DNA from: Mytilus galloprovincialis
Lineage: Eukaryota; Mollusca; Bivalvia; Mytilida; Mytilidae
Direction: 5' to 3'
Assembly: GCF_965363235.1 (NCBI RefSeq)
Contig: NC_134840.1
Coordinates: 84,044,916 to 84,108,915 of the forward strand
DNA: 64,000 nt
Shown: one piece after another, positions 54,843-64,000 of the stretch
Numbering within the stretch: position 1 is the first letter of the stretch
Layout: each line of letters opens with the position of its first letter
Made by a program: the position numbers and the translations under genes
The notes under the pieces: generated by a model
Database searches by the model: none
Seen by the model: the letters and a program-made list of their open reading frames with translations, nothing else
What the model was told of the DNA's origin: nothing

Positions 54843-55092
54843 AATGCTCTTCTATTTTATTATTTTGAATAGAATTGTATCTAGTCATAGTGTTTAATCA
54901 TTTCAAGGACATGTCATTTTCCTTATTAAGGCATATTAATTATTAAAATACATATTTGTTCACTTTTTCATATATATTTAATATTTATAAACATTTTTAT
55001 CCTATTTTTCCGAACACACAACATATTATTCAAAAAAGGAAAACAGTAATAGTATGCATCAGAAAGACTTTCAGTTTTTACATTCATGCAAA
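54843..55092. other. 3' flank of copy B gene
   Basis: Matches 48855-49110 of copy A; no canonical AATAAA within the first 60 nt. Confidence 0.45.
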
Positions 55093-55738
55093 AAACATGC
55101 GAAAAACATGTCGATAATTGGAATGCTGTTTTACATTCTGACAAATCTATATCGGGCAGAGGTGGCAATAAGCTACGAACTTACAGACTGTTTAAGGAAA
55201 ATTTTGAACCGGAGGAATACTGCAAAATAGCTTTACCCTTCAGTCACAGAAGTGCTTTCGACAAATTTAGATGTGGTGTTGCTCCCCTAAGAATTGAAAC
55301 AGGGAGATATGAAAATATTTTTTTAGAAAATAGAGTGTGCCATATATGTGACGTTTTTATTGAAGATGAAGCGCATTTTTATTAAGATGTCCTCTATATG
55401 ACGATATTTGAAACCATTTATATCATGTTGCTGAAACTTTTAATGATAATTTTAATACTTTAGATGATAATCAAAAGTTAGTGTTTTTATTCTCAGATGT
55501 AAATATGATAGGTATGTGTGCCAAAACCTGTCAATTGATTTGAAAAAGACGTAGAAATTTTATATATTGTAAATAGTATTTTATTTCAATTTGTGTATTA
55601 TATCTATGCATTTTAATAGTCTCTTATAATTCTGTATATAATGGCTCTCATTTTATCTAGTGTTATTTTACAATGTATAAAGATTGATTGTACTTGTTGA
55701 GAGATGAGACTTTAATAAAACATTGAATGAATGAAATA
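55093..55738 (+). mobile_element. 5'-truncated LINE inserted only in copy B (646 bp)
   Basis: The frame encodes GRGGNKLRTYRLFKENFEPE, FRCGVAPLRIETGRYENIF and a cysteine knuckle CHICDVFIEDEAHF, the C-terminal region of a LINE polyprotein. The frame breaks just after the histidine (stop at 55383) and resumes shifted by one base (CPLYDDI-like). It ends AATAAAACATTGAATGAATG, a TGAA tail. Copy A has the uninterrupted site CATGCAAATCAAATAA, and CAAA is repeated on both sides, so the insertion is later than the duplication. Confidence 0.85.
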
Positions 55739-55856
55739 CAAATCAAATAATTTAAATGTCTGAGACTATGTTCGTATTAAGCTAAACTGGTTGTGGTGTA
55801 AATATTCTCGATACTGAAACTAAACTTTACTATGTTAACCTTCCTGTCAAGACAGT

Positions 55857-56664
55857 GTACACTCTGAAATGTCTCGCCTAATTTACTTATGCCTGAATTT
55901 ATGTTGAAATAGATATAAGTAGAAGTGGTATGCCAATTAGGCAACTCTCCACCCAAGTCACAATGTATGAAAAGTAAACAATTATAGGTCAAAGTACAAT
56001 AGTACAGTCTCGACACAGAGCATTGGCTAACACCATAGATGTAATACCCTAACACTGAACAGCAAGCTATAAAGGGCCCCAGAATGACTAGTGTAAAACA
56101 ATTCAAACAGAAAAATCAAGACTAATTAATCCATACACAAAAAAAAAAAAAAACCAAGAAAGGATAAACACTTGTGAACCACAACAAACGACAACCCCTG
56201 AACAACAGGTGCAAACAAATGCAGATGAACGTGTTTAATGTGAAGGTTTTAATTTAATACATAAACTGAACATTACCAAGGTCAGAGCCGAGTGAGTAAA
56301 ATAAACCAAGCCAGACAAACATGTACACCCTATAATCATTATATTCACCAAATATAGTGGTCCTGTTCCTAGCAGTGCCTGACATTCAACCACAAAATCA
56401 ACATTGAGCAATGAGCCATGAAATTGAGGTCAATGTAATATAAACACAGCCAGACAGACATGGCTCATTGTTGAAGGCCATACGGTGATCTAAAGTTGTT
56501 AATTTCTGTGTCATTTTGATCTCTTGTAGACAGTTGTCTCCGGTATTGGCAATCATACCACATCTTCTTTTTTATATATGTACAACTTTGATTGTTCCAT
56601 ACACTAAATATAATAATTGACCTATTGTTTATAATATCCGAGAACAAGATCAAACCATAATAAA
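55857..56664. mobile_element. Pearl-like element broken by family A insertions (copy B)
   Basis: Counterpart of 49225-50025, with family A at 55909-56210 and 56463-56575 (minus). Confidence 0.65.
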
Positions 56665-57061
56665 AAGTGCATGATAGGTTCTTCTTTTTTTCAAAGAATA
56701 GACACGATAGATATGGGATCGGTACAATCCTGAAATCCCGGGTCTAATTTTGCCAAATCTTTATTTCCCGGGCCTTATTTGACAGTATGCTTTTTTGGCA
56801 AAATATGTTAATTTAAAATGATTGTGTACTGTTAAAATCATCCAGTCAGTCAGTCTGTTGTGTATATTCTCTGATTTATTACTACAAATGTATAATCTAG
56901 TAATTTCAAACTATTATATATATATATATCATAAACCCTAAAAGACACATACCATACGTTGGCTAGTTTGAGCTCAATAGAAGGACAGACATTTTTCGTC
57001 AGTTACTTGGAGTATAATATAGTTTTATTATACTTCACGTTAAAATTCCACATATTTGATT
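56665..57061. other. Non-coding flank right of the duplication
   Basis: Contains the words TCCCGGGTCTAATTTTGCC and TTTCCCGGGCCTTATTTG and a (TA)n run at 56915-56928. No gene seen. Confidence 0.4.
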
Positions 57062-57069
57062 GGCTTATA

Positions 57070-58356
57070 GTGGCGTAGCTGGGTCATTTTTACGTGTACG
57101 CCCGAACCTTGGCGAGGGATATGAGGGGTGCCAACCTCTCAATGCCAAAGCACCTGTTGGTAGTGGGTTCGAAAGGGACGATCCGACGCCCCCGAAAGCT
57201 ATCGAGAATGAGATACCATAATGATTCCTGTCAGTAAAAAATCTTTGATAACAACATACTTTTGAATCTAAATGGTTTATTTTTTTTGGTTAAATTTTGT
57301 AATATGTTAACTTATTCATCGTGTTAAACTGGAAGCTAGCCTAATGGTCATTGGTTTTAGAGAAAACGTCCAAACCAATATTACTTTTAAATAAGTTTAA
57401 AGGGTGCCGTGAGTGAGCATTCAATCAACAAAAGCACCTTTTAATGAACACGAAAAAAAAATATTTCTAAGAGGTGCAATATCAAAAAATTCTGGAACAC
57501 CTAGGATTTCTTCCCACAAAAAGTGAATCAATTTATCATTCCTTTGAAGGGATTTAAAAAAAATCTAAAATTTTCTTTTGATATTTTTTTCTTGATCTGG
57601 AATATTTCACGACAATCTATGAAGGTTGATAAATTGAGCCTGTAAAACAATTACTTGCGTAAAGAAGAGTCCGGCTATCTGTCTATCAGAAAAGAACCGA
57701 AAAATGAACGAAAACAAATGCTTTCAAAATTTTAGCTTTAGACATTAGTCTTCGGCATTTTCATAAATTTCGATGAAGGTTCGACAAGTAGTTAATGTAA
57801 TTGAGAAATAACAAAATGTAAACCCAAACTGCGACCACTTATTAATTGCAGAAAGAAATACATTTTGTCCTTAAAATGCGGGAAAATTAAAGATATAATT
57901 GCATTATTATATTGCTCTGAATACTCTTTTGATCATAAACAGTTTCTGTACAACTTTCGTAAAATTTCACGGAGAGTCATTCAAAAGACTTTATCCACAT
58001 TCGGAACCTAAATATTGACGCCGCTTTGTCTCGCTTTTGGGACATAAATCACAGGCTCGACAAAAATACAAACAGCATATCGAATCTGAGCAGATAGTGA
58101 ATTGCTTTAAATATAAGAAAAGTACGTAGAATTCATAGTGGATTCAGACTTTTACAAAAGATTCGAACAAATATATTAAATGATCTATTTGAGTAAATTT
58201 AGTCCGTTTTTATTCAAAATTACAATCCATTAAAAAAAGAAGCACAAGGCTGATGTGCTTTTGACCAGTTTTTCTTATTCTATGTCGATTATTTGTTTTA
58301 TTTTCAAAATTCAAGTGTACGCCCGGGCGTTTTGACGTAAACGTAGCTACGCGCAT
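57070..58356. mobile_element. hAT-like non-autonomous element (1287 bp) with 8-bp target duplication
   Basis: GGCTTATA flanks both sides (57062-57069, 58357-58364). Ends GTGGCGTAGCTGGG and, reversed, ATGCGCGTAGCTACG share GCGTAGCT. GTGTACGCCCG occurs near both ends. Eight-base duplications and GCGTAGC ends fit the hAT group. No transposase recognised. Related to 25280-26730 (GGCGTAGCT, CTTGGCGAGGG-type block). Confidence 0.75.
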
Positions 58357-58423
58357 GGCTTATACAGTGCAAGGTAGACCAATTACTGTACACAATGCAT
58401 ATAACTGAGCAGGAGACATTTTT

Positions 58424-58452
58424 TACGACCGCAAAAAAAAATTGCGGTCGTA
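58424..58452. repeat. Perfect hairpin TACGACCGCAA
   Basis: 11-bp arms TACGACCGCAA / TTGCGGTCGTA with a 7-A loop. The TACGACCGCA word also occurs at 61814. Purpose unknown. Confidence 0.6.
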
Positions 58453-58497
58453 ATATGACCCGACAATTGTTCGTTCAAAGTTCACATTTAGGATTTT

Positions 58498-59694
58498 CGG
58501 CGTTTTACGTTTCCGCAAATTGGCATTACTTTTCCGGAAAAAAAAGATGACGTTTGCGGAAAAAAAAGTTTACGTTTCCGCAAATAAATATCTTACTTTT
58601 CCGGAAAAAAAGTAACTATTCCGGAAAAAATAAATTATTGCTTTTCCGCAAATAATTGAGGAATACCTGTTGATCGAAAGCAAAGCCATAATATAAAATA
58701 AATATTAAGTAAGTCAAAGGTCATCATAACATGCAAGTAAAATTCATCATTTAAATCTATGAAAACGTATGTTCAAAAGTTAGCACTAATCAGAAATATC
58801 TTGATATGAGTTCATAAGTCAGTTCTGGCAGAATATGTGTAGCCAACACGCCGTACAAAGTCCACAGTAGTACATTCACCGTTTACAAGTTTTGTATTTT
58901 GTTCAAGAAGGAAGTCCATCTTCTCCTTTTCACATTCCCAAACGGGTGCTTTTACAGTTCGAGTTCTCATCTTTATGTAAGATGTCGTTTGCAATTTCAA
59001 TAACACATTGATAAAAACAAAAATGTTAGGATGGCTAGCGTAAAACTGCAGGGCATGAAAAGACTCGGCACTATTCGTGTTTTCGTAACAGCAGTATGCA
59101 TTAGACATTCAAAGTCATTATGAACTACCTCGGGCTGGAGAGTTATTCTTCGGGTAGTGCACACATCAATAAGCCGATCCAACAGTTTCGTGTAACATTC
59201 CTCGGATTTAAGTGGAAGTAACGCAAATACAAGACGAATGTAGTTACCATTTTTACATCCATGTATCGAATAAACTGAGTTGGTAGAAGAATTTCGGACA
59301 GGATTTAAATGTGCCATCTATGAAAATATCAGTCATTTCATTACATAGACATACCAAGTTGGTGAAACATGAAAGTATAACGATTCCCGAATCAAAATCA
59401 TTGACTAATTAAAAGTGAAAATAAGTTTCAGTTTTGTTAGTGTTCAAATCTATTTGTCTTTTAAAATGTCTCGTGAATTTCTAATCTACATTTAGGTAAT
59501 TTTGGAAACTGTTTTCGCCTGTCTCTGTATAAGGACATAGCAACATTTTCCAAGTCAATATATATTCAAATATTTATAATTTACCAGGTAAAATTCCGGA
59601 AAAGTAATAAATACAAATTGCGGAAACGTATACTTTAAATTTGCGGAAACGTAGCATTGGGACTTTGAAAAATTAGCGGAAATGCAATACGCCC
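58498..59694. mobile_element. Decayed MULE (Mutator-like) DNA transposon with 8-bp target duplication
   Basis: AGGATTTT lies on both sides (58490-58497, 59695-59702). Ends CGGCGTTTTACGTTTCCGCA and, reversed, GGGCGTATTGCATTTCCGC are inverted repeats. Both subterminal zones carry several TTTCCGCAAAT / TTTTCCGGAA words. The minus strand between them encodes transposase remnants: SIHGCKNGNYIRLVFALLPL and LQPEVVHNDFECLMHTA (like the MULE catalytic region) at 58997-59317, and LQFYASHPNIFVFINVLLKL at 58812-59108 in another frame. The middle of the transposase, including the zinc-type and last acidic part, is missing, so it cannot move itself. Confidence 0.8.
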
Positions 59695-59702
59695 AGGATT
59701 TT

Positions 59703-60170
59703 GTATATTTTTTATCATATTTGCTTTTGATTAATTAATCATAAAATTTTAATACCCAAGCTCACCTATTGTTTGTTAAAAAGAATGGAAGTAGTGATTA
59801 ACACCTGTAATAACATTAATGGATGTGTCAATTATGTCCCAACAGACAATAAAACTTTATACTGCACTCGTTCTATTTGAGCAGTCAAAATGCGTTGACT
59901 GTATATTTCTATGCCATATACAGTCACTTACCCGATATTACTTTTCCTAATGAATATTTAAATAGAAGTTGCAGAAATAACATTTAATAATTCATACGAC
60001 CTCTTCAATCTGTTCTTGTTTCCAATGCATACAACGATGCGTGGAACGACTCAACCTTGTTTCTTTTGCAATAATTGGAAAAACATATTTCATTTATTAA
60101 TATTTTTTGTTTGCAACCTATAAATCATTAATTTGTTATGCTTATGGTTGATATTTTAGTCCATTTAAAG
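59703..60170. other. No gene seen
   Basis: AT-rich. A small hairpin TGACTGTATAT / ATATACAGTCA is at 59897-59926. Confidence 0.4.
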
Positions 60171-60319
60171 AATGGCTATTATTTATTTTGAATTTATTGA
60201 ACCATAAAATTAATTTTTGACTCTTCACATTGAATAATCCGCGAAGCGGATAATGTAAAATGTGAAGAGTCAAACATTAATTTTATGGGTCAATCAATTC
60301 AAAATAAATTATTGCCATT
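60171..60319. repeat. 149-bp imperfect palindrome
   Basis: Arms of about 72 bp centred on CCGC-GAA-GCGG (60244). Blocks TTTTGAATT, CATAAAATTAAT and TGACTCTTCACATT recur inverted. It may be a foldback element; no target duplication found. Confidence 0.75.
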
Positions 60320-61351
60320 CATTATAAATAAATTTCTATCAAAAATAAGGCTCAAAGAACTTTTTATATCATTTATATTAACAATAACAACGTACACACA
60401 TGTTGGCGTATGAATACACAACGTCAGAGTGGGCGTGTCGCCATAAAAATTGTGAACATTGAAAATAAAACTAATACTTTTAACCAATCAGAAAACAGTT
60501 AATACTCCAAATTTATTTATACTCAAATGATTTCGTTCACCATCGAGTGTGGGTTTCAACAGGTAAATGTACATTTCATTGTGTTGAAAATTTCTCCGTG
60601 AGCATGATATGAGGCCTTAAGTTTTAAAGGGGATTTCCCCAAATATTTAAATCAAATAAATAACCTTAACGCATTAAAAAGTAAAATCACAAAAATAATG
60701 AATCAGAGGAAAATCAATTCGGAAAGTTCTTAATCACATGGCAAAATCAAATAACAAAACGCATCAAAAACAAATGGACAAGAACTGTCATACTAGTACT
60801 CCTGACTTGATACAGGCATTTTCAAATGTAGAAAATGGTGGATTGAACCTGGTTTTATAGCTAGCTAAAACTTGTATGACAGTCGCATCAAATTCCATTA
60901 TATTGTCACCGATGCGTGAACAAAACAAACAGACACAATAGGTAAAAATGTAAAAAAAATAGGGGTACAATAATAATTATAAAAACAACAAATGTAATGA
61001 AGAAACGCAAAAAGGCATACATCAAATTTAACATCCTCATTTTGTTTATATTATACGATTTAATTTATCTATGTAAAATGCACACATAAAGGATGGAGGG
61101 TATTAAGTACTGGTGTAAAATTGCGTGTTTGAAATTCGCACAGGTAGACATGAAACAATTTTGTCGTTCAAAGTATGACGGGATACATAAATACAGTCAT
61201 GTAAAATAGATATAACAAAAAACATGTTACATGAATGGTTACACTATTCTTGTCTACAAATTCTTTTAAATAAGATGAAAAAATAAGGCTTTTAAAAAAA
61301 TCACCAAAATTAGCTTTTTTTGTGAGGATAAAAAGCTATAAAAAAACTTTT
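60320..61351. other. No gene seen
   Basis: AT-rich, short frames only. Nothing recognised. Confidence 0.4.
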
Positions 61352-61526
61352 ATATTGCAATATACAATGTAATCATAAGTAATCTAAAGTAATCATGATT
61401 ACTTTAAAGAAAAGTAATCTAATGTAATCGATTACATATGAAATAGGGTGTAATTGTAATGTAATCGATTACATTTTATTAGCAAAGTAGTTGTAATTTA
61501 ATCGATTACATTTTAAAATAATCGAC
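61352..61526. repeat. Cluster of (G)TAATCGATTA(C) motifs
   Basis: About ten GTAATC or GATTAC words in 175 bp, including three exact or near-exact TAATCGATTACAT palindromes and CATGATTACTTTAAAG. It resembles a decayed tandem array. Confidence 0.65.
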
Positions 61527-61940
61527 CCCATTCCTGGTAAACAGACATATGTATCAATTCACAGTCTGATTTAATTTTACCTAGGAACTAAAATGTAAAA
61601 ATAGAAAAAACAAATGTTTTCTTATTTTAAAAGATTTTTTCTTACTGATCATTTTTCTCAATATTCTATTACGGAACAACTATTTAACCTCAAAAGGGAG
61701 GGGCAGGGGGTATTTTCCCCCTAAACAATTGATCCCAAATTAGATGAGAGAAAAATATTGTGTTCAGATAGAAGACAACCAGATTCTCCGCAGGGCGCAG
61801 CTTTATACGACCGCAGAGGTCAAACCCTGAAAAGTTGGTGCAAGTTTGGACACAAAATTTAAGCTTGATACAGCTCTGAATTTAGATTGTGATTAAGGAT
61901 TGTGTACCCTTTTGCTGATTCAATGCTCAACATATGGAAA
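61527..61940. other. Non-coding; fragment with CGCAGCTTTATACGACCGCA
   Basis: 61785-61870 has TCCGCAGGGCGCAGCTTTAT + ACGACCGCAGAGGTCAAACC, a sequence type I have met in bivalve repeats but cannot assign. No gene. Confidence 0.35.
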
Positions 61941-62284
61941 TTTTATAGAAAATCCACAGCCTTTATCCTTGTACTATCATATTTGGCAATTTGATGACTG
62001 ATAGACATAGGATTATTGCATGCAGTACTAGCATTGATTTCCTTAAAACAAGTTTATTAATGTAGTAATTGGTTAAATCAAATAAAAATATGGACCAAAT
62101 CAAGTACACCATATAGAGTGCGCTCGACTTTGGTGACTCTGCACGAGGTATTTTGGAATTTACAGGTTGGTTAGACTTTGCGTAAAAAATATACACTAGC
62201 ACATCATAGAAAAGCAAGTGAGTAATCTGTTTCAAATTTTATAACAAAAATCTTTGTATTAAAGGCTGCGGATTTTCTATAAAA
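61941..62284. mobile_element. 344-bp MITE
   Basis: TTTTATAGAAAATCCACAGC + CTTTA at the left and its reverse with one mismatch (TAAAGGCTGCGGATTTTC + TATAAAA) at the right: 25-bp ends. No target duplication seen. The open frame inside is not a gene. Confidence 0.7.
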
Positions 62285-62459
62285 ATCGTGGTTTATTTGC
62301 CACAAAGTACTCTTTTTCTATTAAATGCAGGACGATAAGAGTGAAAAATAAACAGGCAGGACAGCAATTATAACCAATACCAAAAAAAAGGCAGGACTAG
62401 ATTTTTCATCCCGACACCAATACAACTCAAATGGTAGCTCTCTTAATAAAAAACCCGAC

Positions 62460-63150
62460 TAAACATTGACCAGTGAACTATGAAAATGAGGTCAAGGTCA
62501 GATGAACCATGCCAGACACACATGTACACCTTACAATCAATCTATGTGTTGTGTACAAGTTACCATTTTGATCAAATTATAATTTGTACAAAAAAATTGT
62601 ATAAAAGTGAATATAGATAAATCCTGATGAACTTAGTAATGCCCCATTTGATGCAATCCTGTACGTTGTATATCTATGTTCCTGTCCCACTCGTAAATAA
62701 AATCAATACCTATGAAAACCTTAGATTAACATGCTTTTCTCATTTGAATGGTTTTACACTTAGTCATTTTGGGGCCATTTTATAGCTTGCTGTTCTGTGT
62801 AAGCCAAGCTTCGTATTGAAGACCGTACTTTGACCTATAATGGTTTTTCTTTTACAAATAGTTGTGACTTGATTAAACCTTCCAGTTGGAAATGTACACC
62901 TTACAATCCTTCCATACACTAAATATACTAAATCATAATAAGAGAGAAAATAACATTACAAAAGATCTCGACTTTTTTCTAGTAGCCAATGAACTATGAA
63001 AATAAGGTCAAGGACAATGGACATGTGACAGATGGAAACTTTGTAACATAAGGCATCGATATACAAAGTATGAAGCATCCATTTCTTCCACCTTCTAAGG
63101 TATAAAGCTTTTAAGAAGTTAGTTAACACCGCCAACGACACCGCAGAATC
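62460..63150. mobile_element. Pearl-like element, broken copy
   Basis: TGAACTATGAAAATGAGGTC + AAGGTCAGATGAACCATGCC as in 20518-21330, then a break holding a GTACAA foldback half (62556-62606) and a minus-oriented family A copy (62734-62870), then the pearl-like end (GAAGCATCCATTTCTTCCAC, TAAAGCTTTTAAGAAGTTAG, AACACCGCC). Confidence 0.65.
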
Positions 63151-63781
63151 AGTATCATATGTATATACATGTATAATGTTTTGTTCTTTTGTTGGTTTTT
63201 CCTGTATGATGTATTGTAAAATTATTATGTTGATTTATGTATGCCTTCAACCCATATGGGTAAAAATGTGCATTTATATATTCAATAAAGTATCCCTTTT
63301 ATATTTTTGGAGCAGGAATTTCAGATGTTGAGAAATGTACACTGAATGCTGATAAAACAAACCAAAGATTTTCGTTACCGTGTCAGTTCAAAATCAATAA
63401 TGCCCGCTTGGTTAGTACATATATCCACTGTACGATGATACAGAGTGATTATTAGTTTTTACAAATGTAGATACATTGACCTACACCTAATATCTTTACA
63501 AATTTTTAGAATAAATTTTCTAAATAAATTTCTAACATAAATAAAATTAAAACAATAATCACTATTTTTTTCTAAATATTTTATTAAAAAAATTAGTCAA
63601 CATACATTTTTTACATGTGTTAAAACATCATAATACCTTTAAACAAAAATTTCTGATGATAACTGTATCTGTTCAAAATAAAAATAAAAATGTGACAGCT
63701 TGATAGCTTTTCTTTATTCTTATCATAGACATACAGTTTTAATTTTTAATTACTATTTTTTTTCCAAGCATTTCATTGGCA
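63151..63781. other. Non-coding, possible retroelement or transcript 3' end
   Basis: CCTTCAACCCATATGGGTAA and ATATTCAATAAAGTATCCC at about 63245-63297 look like a 3' end with a poly(A) signal, but no coding sequence leads into it. The rest is AT-rich. Confidence 0.35.
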
Positions 63782-63918
63782 GATCCAGGGGGGTTCCGGG
63801 GGTTGGAACCCTCCCTTTTTTTTTGGCCGCTCAATGCATTTGAATGGGGACATATAGTTGGAACCCCCTTTGTCCTGGGTTGGGAACCCCTTTTTAAAAT
63901 GGCTGGAAACACCCCTGC
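63782..63918. repeat. Family E repeat, second copy
   Basis: GATCCAGGGGGGTTCCGGGG, GTTGGAACCCTCCC ... ACACCCCTGCATTT. Ends CAGGGG / CCCCTG. Confidence 0.55.
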
Positions 63919-64000
63919 ATTTTGAATTTGATACTTTTACACAAATACATTTTTTTTTTTAAATGCTAATGTTAAGCTTTGTAAAAACAATTCAGTGTTC

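Larger units (their letters stand above)
51164..56664. repeat. Tandem duplication, copy B (about 5.5 kb)
   Basis: Second copy of 45152-50025, same orientation. Longer because of the LINE insertion at 55093-55738. Lacks the 41-bp palindrome. Confidence 0.95.

Noticed and set aside
61963-62235. 90-residue minus-strand frame
   Set aside because: Contained in a 344-bp MITE between its inverted ends.
1-64000. CRISPR arrays, operons, rRNA or tRNA genes
   Set aside because: The sequence is eukaryotic; tandem arrays lack spacers of unique sequence, and no cloverleaf or rRNA core was recognised by eye.

Overview
The window looks like nuclear DNA of a marine bivalve, most likely a mussel (Mytilus or close kin). 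It is AT-rich and its genes have many small exons. It is saturated with short dispersed repeats of types I recognise from mussel sequences, and it carries a tandem pair of B-box/NHL proteins of the sort bivalves have expanded. The species call is inference; no database was searched.

Layout. (1) 447-4046, plus strand: the last seven exons of a sorting nexin of the SNX5/SNX6 group (end of its BAR domain). (2) 7536-42218, minus strand: one large gene that I rebuilt from 26 exons with a continuous reading frame (884 residues, all phases agree). It is a long coiled-coil protein that I identify as a CCDC175 orthologue. It ends tail to tail with the sorting nexin. Part of its last exon and its 3' flank are duplicated in tandem downstream (4847-6712). 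Its introns hold minisatellites, several inverted-repeat DNA elements, two LINE 3' ends, a helitron/pearl-like element and a hammerhead ribozyme motif. (3) 42408-44580: a 570-bp inverted-repeat element beside the CCDC175 start, then a decayed Penelope-like reverse transcriptase copy. (4) 45152-50025 and 51164-56664: a tandem duplication of about 5 kb. Each copy holds one intact intronless B-box/coiled-coil/NHL gene (567 and 569 residues) and the same nested repeats. A LINE fragment entered only the second copy and a 41-bp perfect palindrome only the first, so each copy supplies the empty site for the other. (5) 57070-64000: no host gene seen; a hAT-like element with an 8-bp target duplication, a decayed MULE transposon with an 8-bp target duplication, a 149-bp palindrome, a TAATCGATTA cluster, a small inverted-repeat element and further dispersed repeats.

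How the parts relate. The sorting nexin (endosomal recycling), the coiled-coil protein (probably flagellar or sperm-related) and the B-box proteins (possible immune or ubiquitin-type adaptors) share no evident pathway. The most unusual signals are the hammerhead ribozyme motif, the row of eight copied 5' splice sites at CCDC175 exon 7, the 41-bp snap-back insertion with its empty site, the GC-AG intron, and the set of mobile elements whose ends can be fixed from target duplications or from the duplicated copies.
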